From: Pollutiaquabacter aromativorans
GTDB taxonomy: Bacteria; Bacteroidota; Bacteroidia; AKYH767-A; 2013-40CM-41-45
Assembly (NCBI GenBank): GCA_049177215.1
Contig: CP185379.1
Location: forward strand, 3,162,001 to 3,226,000
Length of the DNA stretch: 64,000 nt
Direction of reading: 5' to 3'
Below are positions 26,902-35,514 of the stretch, piece after piece. The translations under genes and the position numbers were made by a program. The notes under the pieces are model-generated. The model did no database searches. It was not told where the DNA came from and saw only the letters and a list, made by a program, of their open reading frames with translations. Numbering within the stretch: the first letter of the stretch is position 1; every line of letters begins with the position of its first letter.

Positions 26902-27897
26902 TCAGGTGTCGCGCCCGAGGGTGTGCTCCGCGATTGCAAAGAGATTCTGATCCCGCATACACCGGAAATGTCCCTTTGGACACTTGCCGTATCCGATCTT
27001 GGAGCAGGGACGGCAAGAGAGGTTCTTGACCTCTTCGATGAAAATCGGTTCGGTGCTTCCCTGTTTTTTGTAAGGATACATACCGAATTCCGGAATGGTG
27101 TTTCCCCAGACCGATACGATCCGCTTACCGAAGGCTGCTGCGATGTGCATCAGCCCCGTGTCGTGGGTGATGATGGAGTCGGCATGTTTCACGAGCGCGG
27201 CGGAGGCGTTGAGTCCGGTTTTGCCGCAGGCATTGAAGACCGTTTCTCCGACGCGGTGACGAATGAATTCGCCCAGCTCGGCATCTTCCTTTCCGCCCAG
27301 TAACACGACCGGACGCTTGAGCATGCCGCAAAGCGTTACCAGGTTCCGATCGGGCATTCGTTTGGTCTCGTGTCGCGCACCGATGACGAAGCCGATGTAG
27401 CCGTTGCGGTGGGAGGGAGGCAGTATCGAAAGCCCTTCCTGTTCCTCGTCTGCGCTGATGAAGTAGTCGAGCCCCTTACCGTCGTTGCGCACCCCGAAAC
27501 CTGCGACAGTTTCCAGGTAACGATCGACTATGTGAAGCTTGGGCAGGCGATCCACCTTCAGGTTGACGCGCAACCATTTTTCCACGTTGAGTTTTCGAAA
27601 CGCGTAGCGCTTCACCCCCAGGGCGGCTGCAACCCGGAGGGTACGCAGGTTGTGGTGCAGGTCGATGATGGCATCGAAACGTTCTGCTTTCAGCTCACGC
27701 AAGGGCAGTTGATCACCTGTTCCGGTAAGGTGTAAACGGTCGATGTATGGATTGTGCTGCAATACCGGTTCGAAGGAGCGCTTGGTAAGAAAGTGTACCT
27801 CCGCGCCGGGCAATTGCTCCTTCAGGCAACGTATCACCGGGCTCGTGAGCACGATGTCGCCAATGGAAGAAAACCGAAGGAGCAGAAATTTTGACAC
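26902..27897 (-). CDS. Glycosyltransferase family 9 (heptosyltransferase-like)
   Basis: A 331-residue GT9 protein; members transfer heptose or other sugars to the lipopolysaccharide core from the cytoplasmic face. The N-terminal FLLLRFSSIGDIVLTSPVIR and C-terminal HDTGLMHIAAAFGKRIVSVW motifs are characteristic. The start is GTG, with TATCTTTG eight bases upstream. A cluster of four cysteines near the C-terminus (SCRPCSKIGYGKCPKGHFRC) is common in Bacteroidota members of the family. It is divergent from tatD. The acceptor is unknown. Confidence 0.9.
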   Translation of the reverse strand: MSKFLLLRFSSIGDIVLTSPVIRCLKEQLPGAEVHFLTKRSFEPVLQHNPYIDRLHLTGTGDQLPLRELKAERFDAIIDLHHNLRTLRVAAALGVKRYAFRKLNVEKWLRVNLKVDRLPKLHIVDRYLETVAGFGVRNDGKGLDYFISADEEQEGLSILPPSHRNGYIGFVIGARHETKRMPDRNLVTLCGMLKRPVVLLGGKEDAELGEFIRHRVGETVFNACGKTGLNASAALVKHADSIITHDTGLMHIAAAFGKRIVSVWGNTIPEFGMYPYKKQGSTEPIFIEEVKNLSCRPCSKIGYGKCPKGHFRCMRDQNLFAIAEHTLGRDT

Positions 27898-27905
27898 GCA
27901 GCATT

Positions 27906-27913
27906 CAAAGATA
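27906..27913 (-). promoter_or_regulatory. Glycosyltransferase promoter -7 box (TAnnTTTG)
   Basis: TATCTTTG on the minus strand lies eight bases before the GTG start. It matches the Bacteroidota -7 consensus. No good -33 element was seen. Confidence 0.45.
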
Positions 27914-27979
27914 CCGATCCGCCGGAATTCGACTTGGAAGAAAGGATGAAGCCGGAATTTCCGTCCTTTGTCATCCCGA

Positions 27980-28747
27980 ATGTTACTGGTCGATACCCAT
28001 ACCCACCTCTACGCCGACGCTTTTAATGCCGACCGTCCGGACCTGATCAAAGCCGCGATGGCAAAGGGCATCGGACGATTTTACCTGCCCAACATCGATG
28101 CCGCATCCATCGGTCCGATGCTCGAATTGGAAGCCGCTTACCCCGGTGTCTGCATCCCGATGATGGGCTTGCACCCCTGTCATGTGCAGCAGGACTGGCA
28201 GGCGGCGCTGAAAAGGGTAGAAGCGGAGTTGGTGCGCCGAAAATGGGCGGCGATCGGGGAGATTGGGATCGACCTGTACTGGGACAAAACCTATTTTGCC
28301 GAGCAGCAGCAGGCATTTTTGCAACAAGTGGCCTGGGCGAACGAACGACAGCTACCGGTCGTTATCCACTCCCGGGAGTCCTTCGCGGAAATCATCGAGC
28401 TGCTCGACCGACAGCCCAAGGCATCGCCACAAGGGATCTTCCATTGCTTCACCGGAACGATCGAACAAGCGCGACAAGCGATCGACCGCGGTTTTTACCT
28501 CGGCATCGGAGGTGTTGTCACCTTCAAGAAATCCGGATTGGATGCGGTGGTGGAACAAATTCCGCTCGAACACCTCGTACTGGAGACCGACGCTCCCTAC
28601 CTTGCACCGACCCCGCACCGCGGCAAGCGCAACCTGCCCGAGTACGTCTATCTCGTAGCGGAAAAGATCGCGGAGATCAAGGGTGTGACGATTGAAGAGG
28701 TGGCTAAGGTGACGACGGAGAATGCCAACAGGATATTCGGGATATGA
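27980..28747 (+). CDS. TatD family metal-dependent DNase
   Basis: A 255-residue TIM-barrel hydrolase of the TatD family, cytoplasmic 3'-5' nucleases that need divalent metals. Metal ligands are visible in LLVDTHTHLY, the Glu of AIGEIGIDLYWD, VIHSRES, FHCFTGT and LETDAPYLAPTPHRGKRN. I use the ATG at 27980; a TTG four codons upstream is possible. The length is typical. It stands between the divergent glycosyltransferase and the asparaginase, separated from the latter by a repeat block. Confidence 0.94.
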   Translation: MLLVDTHTHLYADAFNADRPDLIKAAMAKGIGRFYLPNIDAASIGPMLELEAAYPGVCIPMMGLHPCHVQQDWQAALKRVEAELVRRKWAAIGEIGIDLYWDKTYFAEQQQAFLQQVAWANERQLPVVIHSRESFAEIIELLDRQPKASPQGIFHCFTGTIEQARQAIDRGFYLGIGGVVTFKKSGLDAVVEQIPLEHLVLETDAPYLAPTPHRGKRNLPEYVYLVAEKIAEIKGVTIEEVAKVTTENANRIFGI

Positions 28748-28754
28748 AATGGGG

Positions 28755-28970
28755 GTTGAAAGTTTCGAGTTCCGAGTTTCCTGCCTTCGCTGAAGCTTCG
28801 GCAGGCAGGCGAGTTTCGGGTTCCGAGTTTGGTATTGTTAATTCCTGATTAGGGTTGAAAGTTGCAGATTGCAGGTTGAAAAAGATATTTCATTTAGAAC
28901 CACAGATTACAATAGAAAGCGGAAAACCCAAGACCATAAGTTAAACGCGAAACCCGGAACCCGGAACAAA
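28755..28970. repeat. Intergenic heptad repeat block (copy B) with embedded palindrome
   Basis: This block carries the same order of elements as copy A: GAGTTTC/GAGTTCC words, AGGGTTGAAAGTTGCAG, ATTTCATTTAGAACCA, then TTAAACGCGAAACCCGGAAC. It differs by a palindrome inserted at 28780-28809. Like copy A it ends shortly before the next start codon (28993). Confidence 0.85.
28780..28809. repeat. REP-like palindrome inside repeat copy B
   Basis: CCTGCC at 28780 pairs with GGCAGG at 28800 around a centre containing the palindrome GAAGCTTC. CGAGTTTC occurs on both sides, which might be a target duplication, but the surrounding repeat also uses that word. A related palindrome lies at 32841. Confidence 0.6.
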
Positions 28971-28992
28971 ATAGCTCTTCGTCCCTCGCCCC

Positions 28993-30027
28993 ATGTCCCG
29001 CAAGACAACCTCATCCCGCAAAAAGATCCTGCTCATCTATACCGGAGGAACAATCGGTATGATGAAAGACCACCATACCGGAGCACTGCGGCCCGTTGAT
29101 TTCAGCGCGATCGTTGAACAAGTGCCCGAACTGCGTCAGTTGAATTGCAGCTTCGGGTTTCATGCTTTCGGCTTGCCCATCGATTCTTCGAATGTCCAGC
29201 CGGAATTCTGGGGTACCCTTGCGCGGGTGATTGAACGCGAGTACGCGCGCTACGACGGCTTCGTCATTCTTCACGGCACCGACACCATGGCGTATACTGC
29301 ATCCGCGCTGAGTTATATGTTGCAGAACCTGGACAAGCCCGTGTTGTTAACCGGCTCGCAGTTGCCGTTAGGCGCCATTCGTACCGATGCACGCAGGAAC
29401 CTCATCACCAGCGTGGAGATCATCGCCGGCGATGTACTCGTACCGGAGGTGTGCATCTGCTTCAGCAATCAACTCTACCGCGGCAACCGTGCGGAGAAAT
29501 ATACATCTTCGAAATTCGATGCGTTCCACTCGCTCAACTATCCGGTATTAGCGGAAGCGGGCACACACATCGTCTTCGACAAACCGGAGATCCGGAAGAA
29601 ACCCACCGGAAAATTTCGGGTGAAATATGGTTTCAATACAGAAGTGGCGTTGCTCAAGATCTATCCCGGCATCCACACTGAAGCCATGCGAGCCATTCTT
29701 TCTACACCCGGTTTGCGCGCGGCGATCATCGAAACCTACGGCAGCGGTAATGCGCCGACGGATCCCGGATTCCTGCGCGTCCTGAAGGAAGCGATCGACC
29801 GCGGCATCACCCTCATCAACATCTCTCAATGTTCAGGAGGATCGGTTGAGCAGGGAAAATACGAAACCAGTCTGCACCTGCAGGAGATCGGGGTAGTCAG
29901 CGGCATGGACATGACCACCGAAGCCGCGATTACCAAAGCCATGTTCCTGCTCGGACAAGGCTACAAAGGAGATCGGTTTGCGCAGGCAATGGTAAAAAGC
30001 CTGGCCGGGGAGGTTGGGGTTTTCTAG
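28993..30027 (+). CDS. ansA: Type I L-asparaginase
   Basis: A 344-residue asparaginase hydrolysing L-asparagine to aspartate and ammonia. The first catalytic threonine is in LLIYTGGTIGMM and the second site is FVILHGTDTMAYTASALSY. No signal peptide is present, which fits the cytoplasmic type I enzyme. GSQLPLGAIRTDARRNL and IETYGSGNAPTDPGFL are also family motifs. The ATG at 28993 follows directly after the repeat block. A heptad array begins inside or just after the stop codon. Confidence 0.94.
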   Translation: MSRKTTSSRKKILLIYTGGTIGMMKDHHTGALRPVDFSAIVEQVPELRQLNCSFGFHAFGLPIDSSNVQPEFWGTLARVIEREYARYDGFVILHGTDTMAYTASALSYMLQNLDKPVLLTGSQLPLGAIRTDARRNLITSVEIIAGDVLVPEVCICFSNQLYRGNRAEKYTSSKFDAFHSLNYPVLAEAGTHIVFDKPEIRKKPTGKFRVKYGFNTEVALLKIYPGIHTEAMRAILSTPGLRAAIIETYGSGNAPTDPGFLRVLKEAIDRGITLINISQCSGGSVEQGKYETSLHLQEIGVVSGMDMTTEAAITKAMFLLGQGYKGDRFAQAMVKSLAGEVGVF

Positions 30028-30195
30028 TTTCTAGTTTCTAGTTTCTAGTTTCGGGTTTCGGGTTTCCTGTTTCCTGTTTCCTGTTAATACCACCATTTCA
30101 GCGAGCAGGACCTTACTATTTACCATTCACCACTATTCGCTATTCGCTATTCACTGTTCACTGTTTACTGTTTACTGTTTACTGTTCACTAATCA
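30022..30195. repeat. Long degenerate heptad arrays (TTTCTAG, TTTCGGG, TTTCCTG; GCTATTC, ACTGTTT)
   Basis: Starting at the asparaginase stop codon, TTTCTAG units change to TTTCGGG and then TTTCCTG, keeping the 7-base step. After a short break, GCTATTC, GCTATTC, ACTGTTC and several ACTGTTT units run to 30195. Different words share the same period, suggesting drift or replacement of units in a common array. The rest of the gap to 30287 shows nothing recognisable. Confidence 0.85.
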
Positions 30196-30287
30196 CTCCC
30201 TCTCGACCACTGTAAGATTTCCCCCACTTTTCATCAAGCGATACCGCCGGTTTTGCGTACACCAACGCTGACCAATCGTGTATCCAC

Positions 30288-32792
30288 GTGAAAACCATTG
30301 CCCGAATCCTCGGATTTATCTGCTTATTCTTTCTGGTAAAAGGCGTCGCCGCGCAAACCCTGCGTACCGAGACTGGTACGCCCTGGACAGGTGCCCGCGG
30401 CGTTACGCTCAGTGTGCAGGAGCTCATGGATCTCCAGGCGCAATCGGCGGAGACCAACGGCCCGCGTATTCCGCGTGAACACGAGATAGAACTTGACCGG
30501 CGCAATAATCCGAATTCGCCCTTGACGGATCGTTGGCCCGTCGGCGCTCAGGAACGCGACGGCGCCCCGGGCGGAGGTAATCAGACCTACGCCACGCAAA
30601 CCATCGGCACCAGTTTCCTGGCGGCGAACAGCAGCGTGTCGGCGTTTGTTCCGCCGGATTGCAATGGCGATGTCGGCCCTACACAGATCCTCACCGTCGC
30701 CAATGGTCGCGTACGCGTATACAGCAAAGCAGGCGTATTGGGCGGACTGAATGTCACCACCGACGTGTTCTTTAATTCCGTTCGCAACAGCAGCTCGGTG
30801 AGTGATCCGCACGTTCGTTACGACCGTCTCACCCAGCGCTGGTTTGTGGTGGCCATCAACGTGGCTTCTACGAACAACCGTGTGCTGATCGCCGTGAGCA
30901 GTGGCCCGACGATCACGAACACCAGTTCGTTCACCTTCTTCTATTTTCAATTCAACCTCGTATCGCCGGCCGGTGATGCCGGGAAGTTCCTTGACTACCC
31001 GACCCTGGGTGTAGACGCCTCGGCGCTTTACATCGGTGGCGTGCGATTCAACCCGAACGTATTTGACGGCTGTCCTGTCTTTGTGGTCAGAAAAAGCTCC
31101 GTGCTGGGTGCCGGACCGATTGTCGCCACGGCATTCCGCACGGCAGGAGGGACGAGCACCGGTATCTACGTTCCACAGGGTGTACACAACGATGATCCGG
31201 CCGCCACAGAAGGTTACTTTATCGGCACCGACGCCGGTGTCTATGGCGCGATCAACGTAATCCGGATCGGTACACCCGGCGGTACGCCGACCTTGACAGC
31301 CTTACCGGCGATCACGATTCCACTGAACAGCGCGCCGCAACTGCAGGTGCACCAGGGCGCGGCGGCCAACCGTCGCCTCGACGCGCTCGACGATCGACTC
31401 TTCGCCGCGCACATCATGCAGAATAAACTGACCGGCGCGAGTTCCCTTTGGACCTGTCATACTTCCCGGGCGAACAGTTCCGGTGTTTCTTCGGGAACTC
31501 AGAACCGCAACGTGACACGCTGGTATCAACTGACCAACCTCACCACCACGCCCGCGCTGGCGCAGTCGGGCACGCTCTACGACAACGCCGCGACCAACCC
31601 GCGCGGCTTCTGGAACGGAAGCATCGCGATGACCGGTCAGGGCCATGCGGTACTGGGATGCACTTCCGCCGGAGCGGCAGCGCGCGCGGATGTCGCGGTT
31701 GCGGGGCGGTATTCTTCCGACGCCTCCGGAACATTACAGACCTTTAACCTCGCCACGAACAGTTCTACGACTTACGTTGCACAGGCGACCGACGGACAGC
31801 GTTGGGGCGATTACTCGCAGACCGTTGTCGATCCGAACGATAACATGACCGCCTGGACGTTTCAGGAATACTGTGACGCGGCCAACTCGTGGGGCTTGCG
31901 CGTGGTTCAACTCAAGGCGCCGGCTCCTCCGCCGACCGCCAGCCTGAATGCGCTCCCGACTGTCGGCAACCTGGCTTCCGTCACGGTCAACGTGATCGCG
32001 AACAGCACCCCGAACAATACCGCTTTCTTCGATCCGGGCGCCGATGCCGGTGGTCCGGGTTGGGCGAACCACATCACGGCTACCGCGACCGGCGGCATCG
32101 CTGTGAATGGGGCGACCTTTATCAGCCCGACGCAAGTCAACCTCGATCTCAATACGACCGGTGTTTCTGCCGGAACCTATACGATCACCATCATCAACCC
32201 CGACGGACAAACCACCACGATCCCGATCACCATCTCCAGCACCCTGCCGATCGAACTCATTTCGTTCTCGGCACGTGCGACGGAAAATTTTTGCGAACTC
32301 GACTGGGTGACCGCTTCGGAAACGAACAACGACTACTTCACCATCGAGCGGAGCGTTACCGGAGAGGAATTCGAAGCCGTAGCGAAGGTCAAAGGCGCGG
32401 GTACGACCACAACGCTGGAGAACTACGAGTACCGCGACATGCAGCCGCACGAAGGACTCTCGTATTATCGACTGCGTCAAACCGACTACGACGGCACCTC
32501 CACGGTGTCCGACATCATCCCGGTCGACCTCAAGCGCAGCAAGTTCGAGCTCACCGGCATTTCACCGGATTGGAACCGGCAATTGGTACACGTCTATTTC
32601 TCCGACAAGAACGACCAGACACTTGATTACGTCATCGTGGATCAGCTTGGCAAGACCGTACTCAACGGCCGCATCCAATCCAACCGCGGCTCCAACGCGC
32701 TCCGCATCGACGCCTCCTCGCTTGCAAAGGGAATGTACTACTTCAACATCGGGACGGGGGAGAAGGTGTTGAGTGGGAAGTTTTATTATTGA
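30288..32792 (+). CDS. Large secreted protein with T9SS sorting domain
   Basis: An 834-residue protein with GTG start and a signal peptide (FICLFFLVKGVAAQ). The N-terminal 450 residues contain phrases such as PPDCNGDVGPTQILTVANGR and VSDPHVRYDRLTQRWFVVAI, seen in a family of uncharacterised secreted proteins; the fold may be a propeller. An immunoglobulin-like or IPT-like segment follows (about 545-650), then SFSARATENFCELDWVTASE, a common linker domain before T9SS tails, and a C-terminal sorting domain ending MYYFNIGTGEKVLSGKFYY. No enzymatic motif was recognised. The GTG lies in a weak parS-like sequence. Confidence 0.82.
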   Translation: MKTIARILGFICLFFLVKGVAAQTLRTETGTPWTGARGVTLSVQELMDLQAQSAETNGPRIPREHEIELDRRNNPNSPLTDRWPVGAQERDGAPGGGNQTYATQTIGTSFLAANSSVSAFVPPDCNGDVGPTQILTVANGRVRVYSKAGVLGGLNVTTDVFFNSVRNSSSVSDPHVRYDRLTQRWFVVAINVASTNNRVLIAVSSGPTITNTSSFTFFYFQFNLVSPAGDAGKFLDYPTLGVDASALYIGGVRFNPNVFDGCPVFVVRKSSVLGAGPIVATAFRTAGGTSTGIYVPQGVHNDDPAATEGYFIGTDAGVYGAINVIRIGTPGGTPTLTALPAITIPLNSAPQLQVHQGAAANRRLDALDDRLFAAHIMQNKLTGASSLWTCHTSRANSSGVSSGTQNRNVTRWYQLTNLTTTPALAQSGTLYDNAATNPRGFWNGSIAMTGQGHAVLGCTSAGAAARADVAVAGRYSSDASGTLQTFNLATNSSTTYVAQATDGQRWGDYSQTVVDPNDNMTAWTFQEYCDAANSWGLRVVQLKAPAPPPTASLNALPTVGNLASVTVNVIANSTPNNTAFFDPGADAGGPGWANHITATATGGIAVNGATFISPTQVNLDLNTTGVSAGTYTITIINPDGQTTTIPITISSTLPIELISFSARATENFCELDWVTASETNNDYFTIERSVTGEEFEAVAKVKGAGTTTTLENYEYRDMQPHEGLSYYRLRQTDYDGTSTVSDIIPVDLKRSKFELTGISPDWNRQLVHVYFSDKNDQTLDYVIVDQLGKTVLNGRIQSNRGSNALRIDASSLAKGMYYFNIGTGEKVLSGKFYY

Positions 32793-32840
32793 GTGAATAG
32801 TGAATAGTGAACAGTAAACAGTAAACAGTGAACAGTGAAT
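32791..32840. repeat. Heptad array GAATAGT/GAACAGT/AAACAGT
   Basis: Seven consecutive 7-base units run from the stop codon of the secreted protein: GAATAGT twice, GAACAGT, AAACAGT twice, GAACAGT, then GAAT. This is the reverse complement of the ACTGTTT/ACTATTC words at 30112-30195 and is shared with 34368-34432. Confidence 0.88.
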
Positions 32841-32870
32841 CCTGCCCGCCGTAGCTTTAGCGTAGGCGGG
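32841..32870. repeat. REP-like palindrome after heptad array
   Basis: CCTGCCCGCCGTAGCTTTAG continues into CGTAGGCGGG; the CCCGCC and GGCGGG arms pair. It shares the CCTGCC opening and an AGCTT centre with the palindrome at 28780, and a diverged half copy seems to lie at 43651. The word GAACAGT resumes after it (32873-32880), so it interrupts the heptad array. Confidence 0.6.
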
Positions 32871-33148
32871 AGCGAACAGTATTGCAAAGCGGAATGTTTG
32901 TCAGAATGCTCTTTGAACCGACTTGCGGCTTCTGCGTGTCGAGCCCCTACTAAACCGAGTGGAGAATGGGTGTTGTGTCGTTATCACAAGGCATATTGCC
33001 AGGCCTTCTTATTTGCTCAACCAATTATATGCGGTAAGTCTTTGGAGAATAATTTGTGTTAGAAAAATCTGTCTAAGGGAAACGAACAACATAAACCGAA
33101 CATTCGGCTTGCGGCTTTTCTAAACCTCAAGCTCCTGTGCGGAAAAAG
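32871..33148. other. Intergenic region with no recognisable gene
   Basis: About 280 bases, more AT-rich than the neighbours. Short open frames exist on the plus strand (for example 32835-33062), but their peptides are cysteine-rich, start in the repeat and resemble no family I know. I see no RNA gene or transposon remnant in it. Confidence 0.5.
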
Positions 33149-33184
33149 AAAAGGGACCAGGCCTTGATTGGCTTAGTCCCTTTT
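33149..33184 (-). terminator. Terminator downstream of tRNA-Ser
   Basis: On the minus strand AAAAGGGAC and GTCCCTTTT arms enclose a partly paired centre (GCC/GGC), followed by TCTTTTTCC. It starts seven bases beyond the tRNA 3' end, as expected for a single-gene tRNA transcript. Confidence 0.75.
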
Positions 33185-33190
33185 GCTTTG

Positions 33191-33278
33191 CGGAGACGGT
33201 GAGATTCGAACTCACGATACCCTTTTGGGGTATACACACTTTCCAGGCGTGCTCCTTCAACCACTCGGACACCTCTCC
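33191..33278 (-). tRNA. tRNA-Ser(GGA)
   Basis: The minus strand folds as an 88-base class II tRNA. The anticodon stem CACGC/GTGTG holds loop CTGGAAA, giving anticodon GGA. The long variable arm (TATACCCCAAAAGGGTAT) is typical of serine tRNAs. The T arm is GTGAG-TTCGAAT-CTCAC and the discriminator base is G. CCA is not encoded. The acceptor stem GGAGAGG/CGTCTCC has a G-G mismatch at the sixth pair, which is unusual. Confidence 0.95.
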
Positions 33279-33287
33279 GGGATGCGA

Positions 33288-33311
33288 AAAAACCCGTTTT
33301 TATGGGTTTTT
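33288..33311 (-). terminator. Terminator downstream of CPBP protease gene
   Basis: AAAAACCC and GGGTTTTT arms enclose an eight-base loop. On the minus strand the hairpin ends in a T run and lies about 100 bases after the protease stop codon, just before the tRNA. The AT-rich arms make it potentially bidirectional. Confidence 0.65.
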
Positions 33312-33410
33312 GGCGGTTGAGGGATACGAAGGTACGAAACCTGGGACTTTAAGTCAATCTTTGGCCTGCTTCGAATTCTAAGCACACGGAGCACACGGAT
33401 GAAACCGGAC

Positions 33411-34331
33411 CTACACGGATTGGGCATTGCGTTTACCCAAAACAAAGAACAAGGCCGTTAGGACGATCGAGGCGAGGAGGACCATGAATTGTTCCGGGCC
33501 GAGGCCGAGTGTGTCGGGGTTGGCGTTGATGAGTTGGTGTTGGTAGAGATAGGCCGCGATGACGGCCGCCGCGTTGTTGAGGAAGTGGGCGAGCATGGGT
33601 AACCAGATCGATCCGCTCCAGAGTAGTAAGTAGCCAAGGAGCGCACCCAACAACAGCCGGGGTACGAAGCCATAGAACTGCAGGTGCATGGCACTGAAGA
33701 GTAAGGCCGCCGCCCAAATGCCGACTTGCTTCTTCCCCGACCATTCGCTGAACAATCGCTGTACTACACCGCGGAATAACCACTCCTCTCCAATGGCCGG
33801 CAGCAGGGCGATCATGAAGAGGTTAAACAGCAGCGCGCCCGGATCGGGCATGTCGAGGAACGCTTCGGTGAGTACCGCCGCTTTATCTTCCGAGTCGCGC
33901 ATCCATTGCTCCACCGGTGCGAGGAACGAAGGCAAATGCATCTTGCTGTTCAAATCGCCCAGCAGGTTGATGAGCGGCACGGCTGTGAGCATTCCCAGGC
34001 CCACCCACAACAGGCTCTTTGCCGGAGCGAGCTTGCGCAACTGCAGGTATTCCTTCGGATCGCCGTGAAACAGATACGCCAACACCCAGGCCGGAACGAT
34101 GAACGTACCGATCGTGCTGCCGGTCTGGATCACCTTCAGTACTTGCAGCGTCAGCGGGTTTTTCACGTCCTGCAGCATGTTCTCCAACTGGTACATCGGG
34201 ATGCCGTACAGGCCGGTCACGACCACGGTGCTGAGCAGCGTAAAGGCTACGGCAGAGATCAAAATCACCCCGACTCCGAGTAAAAACTTCGAATACGGCG
34301 TGTTTTGGGCCCAGATTGACTTGAGGGGCAT
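33411..34331 (-). CDS. CPBP family intramembrane metalloprotease
   Basis: A 306-residue membrane protein of the CPBP (CaaX protease/bacteriocin-processing) family. Catalytic motif 1 is IGEEWLFRGVVQRLF (EExxxR type), motif 2 is FSAMHLQFYGFVPRLLLGAL with the metal-binding His, and motif 3 is MLAHFLNNAAA. About eight hydrophobic segments are present. Members act in protein maturation or bacteriocin immunity; the substrate here is unknown. The TACCTTCG sequence upstream is one mismatch from a -7 box. It is divergent from the dihydrouridine synthase gene. Confidence 0.9.
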   Translation of the reverse strand: MPLKSIWAQNTPYSKFLLGVGVILISAVAFTLLSTVVVTGLYGIPMYQLENMLQDVKNPLTLQVLKVIQTGSTIGTFIVPAWVLAYLFHGDPKEYLQLRKLAPAKSLLWVGLGMLTAVPLINLLGDLNSKMHLPSFLAPVEQWMRDSEDKAAVLTEAFLDMPDPGALLFNLFMIALLPAIGEEWLFRGVVQRLFSEWSGKKQVGIWAAALLFSAMHLQFYGFVPRLLLGALLGYLLLWSGSIWLPMLAHFLNNAAAVIAAYLYQHQLINANPDTLGLGPEQFMVLLASIVLTALFFVLGKRNAQSV

Positions 34332-34367
34332 AGAGCGGTATTTTTGTGGGGCGAAGGTAGTTGATGG

Positions 34368-34526
34368 AGTGAATAGTGAATAGTGAACAGTAAATAGGTT
34401 GGCGAATAGCGAACAGCCAATAGCGAATAGTAACGTTTACCCCAACCCCCAAGCCCCTTCACGGCCAACCGCCAACTGCATACTGCCTGCCGCCTACCGC
34501 CAACTGCCTACTGCCTACCAACCACC
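34368..34526. repeat. Heptad arrays GAATAGT/GAACAGT and CTGCCTA/CCGCCTA
   Basis: From 34368, GAATAGT, GAATAGT, GAACAGT, then GAATAGC and GAACAGC-like units occur. From 34464 a different word series, (CTGCATA)(CTGCCTG)(CCGCCTA)(CCGCCAA)(CTGCCTA)(CTGCCTA), keeps the 7-base step until five bases before the dihydrouridine synthase start. The promoter of that gene must lie in or upstream of these repeats. Confidence 0.82.
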
Positions 34527-34530
34527 GCCC

Positions 34531-35514
34531 ATGCTTCCCAAACTCCCCGACTTCCCGCTGCTCCTGGCTCCTATGGAGGATGTCAGTGATCCGCCGTTTC
34601 GGTTTGTTTGTAAGCAGAACGGGGCGGACATGATGTACACGGAGTTCATCTCGAGCGAAGGACTCATCCGGCATGCCGCCAAGAGTACGATGAAGCTCGA
34701 CATCTTCGAGTACGAACGACCGATCGGTATCCAGTTGTTCGGCGGCGAGATCGGCTCGATGCGCGAAGCCGCTCTGATCGCGGAGGCTGCACAGCCGGAT
34801 CTCATCGACATCAATTACGGTTGTCCGGTCAAGGCGGTCGCCTGCAAGGGCGCCGGCGCCGCGCTGCTTCAGGATATTCCGAAGATGGTGAAGATGACCG
34901 AAGAGATCGTCAGGGCAGTGAAGCTGCCGGTGACGGTGAAGACGCGCCTTGGTTGGGACGAGCAAACGAAGAACATCGTCGAAGTCGCCGAGCGGCTCCA
35001 GGACATCGGCATCGCCGCGCTCACGATTCACGGGCGCACGCGTAAGCAGATGTACAAAGGTCCGGCCGACTGGACGCTCATCGGCGAAGTGAAGAACAAT
35101 CCGCGCATGCGTATCCCGATCTTCGGCAACGGCGACATCGACTCGCCGATGAAGGCCGTGGAGATGCGTCAACGCTACGGCGTGGACGGCGTGATGATCG
35201 GACGTGCCAGCATCGGCTATCCGTGGATCTTCCGGGAGATCCGGCATTACCTCAACACGGGCGAAATGTTAGCGGGACCCACGATCGACGAACGCGTCGC
35301 GAACTGTCGTACGCATTTGCAGAAGTCCGTGGAGTGGAAGGGAGAACGTTTGGGCGTTGTGGAAATGCGCAAGCACTACGCGAATTACTTCAAAGGGCTG
35401 GATCATTTTCGCGACTACCGCATCCGGCTTGTGACGCTCGATCATTTGGACGAGCTGCACGCGGTGCTCGACGAGATCCGGGAGCGGTACGAACTGGTCA
35501 ATGTGCGTCCTTGA
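34531..35514 (+). CDS. tRNA-dihydrouridine synthase (DusB-like)
   Basis: A 327-residue FMN-dependent enzyme that reduces uridines to dihydrouridine in tRNA. The start of the barrel is LLLAPMEDVSDPPFR, the catalytic Cys is in IDINYGCPVKAVACKGAGAA, and FGNGDIDSP and DGVMIGRASIGYPWIFREI are phosphate-binding and flavin-binding motifs. The family assignment to DusB rather than other Dus types is by overall resemblance. I chose the ATG at 34531; the open frame continues 44 codons upstream, but that part translates the heptad repeats. Confidence 0.93.
   Translation: MLPKLPDFPLLLAPMEDVSDPPFRFVCKQNGADMMYTEFISSEGLIRHAAKSTMKLDIFEYERPIGIQLFGGEIGSMREAALIAEAAQPDLIDINYGCPVKAVACKGAGAALLQDIPKMVKMTEEIVRAVKLPVTVKTRLGWDEQTKNIVEVAERLQDIGIAALTIHGRTRKQMYKGPADWTLIGEVKNNPRMRIPIFGNGDIDSPMKAVEMRQRYGVDGVMIGRASIGYPWIFREIRHYLNTGEMLAGPTIDERVANCRTHLQKSVEWKGERLGVVEMRKHYANYFKGLDHFRDYRIRLVTLDHLDELHAVLDEIRERYELVNVRP

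Noticed and set aside
30022..30195. Heptad arrays considered as a CRISPR array
   Set aside because: There are no 20-40-base repeats with unique spacers, and no cas genes; units are 7 bases and degenerate.
30282..30297. CCACGTGAAA near the start of the 30.3-kb secreted protein gene as a third parS
   Set aside because: It matches only 11 of 16 positions and both outer ends are wrong, so it is probably chance.
32835..33062. 75-codon open frame after the heptad array
   Set aside because: It starts within the repeat, is Cys- and Arg-rich, and shows no family or coding signature.
34399..34530. N-terminal extension of the dihydrouridine synthase (44 codons)
   Set aside because: It translates the heptad repeats, and the enzyme family starts near the ATG at 34531.
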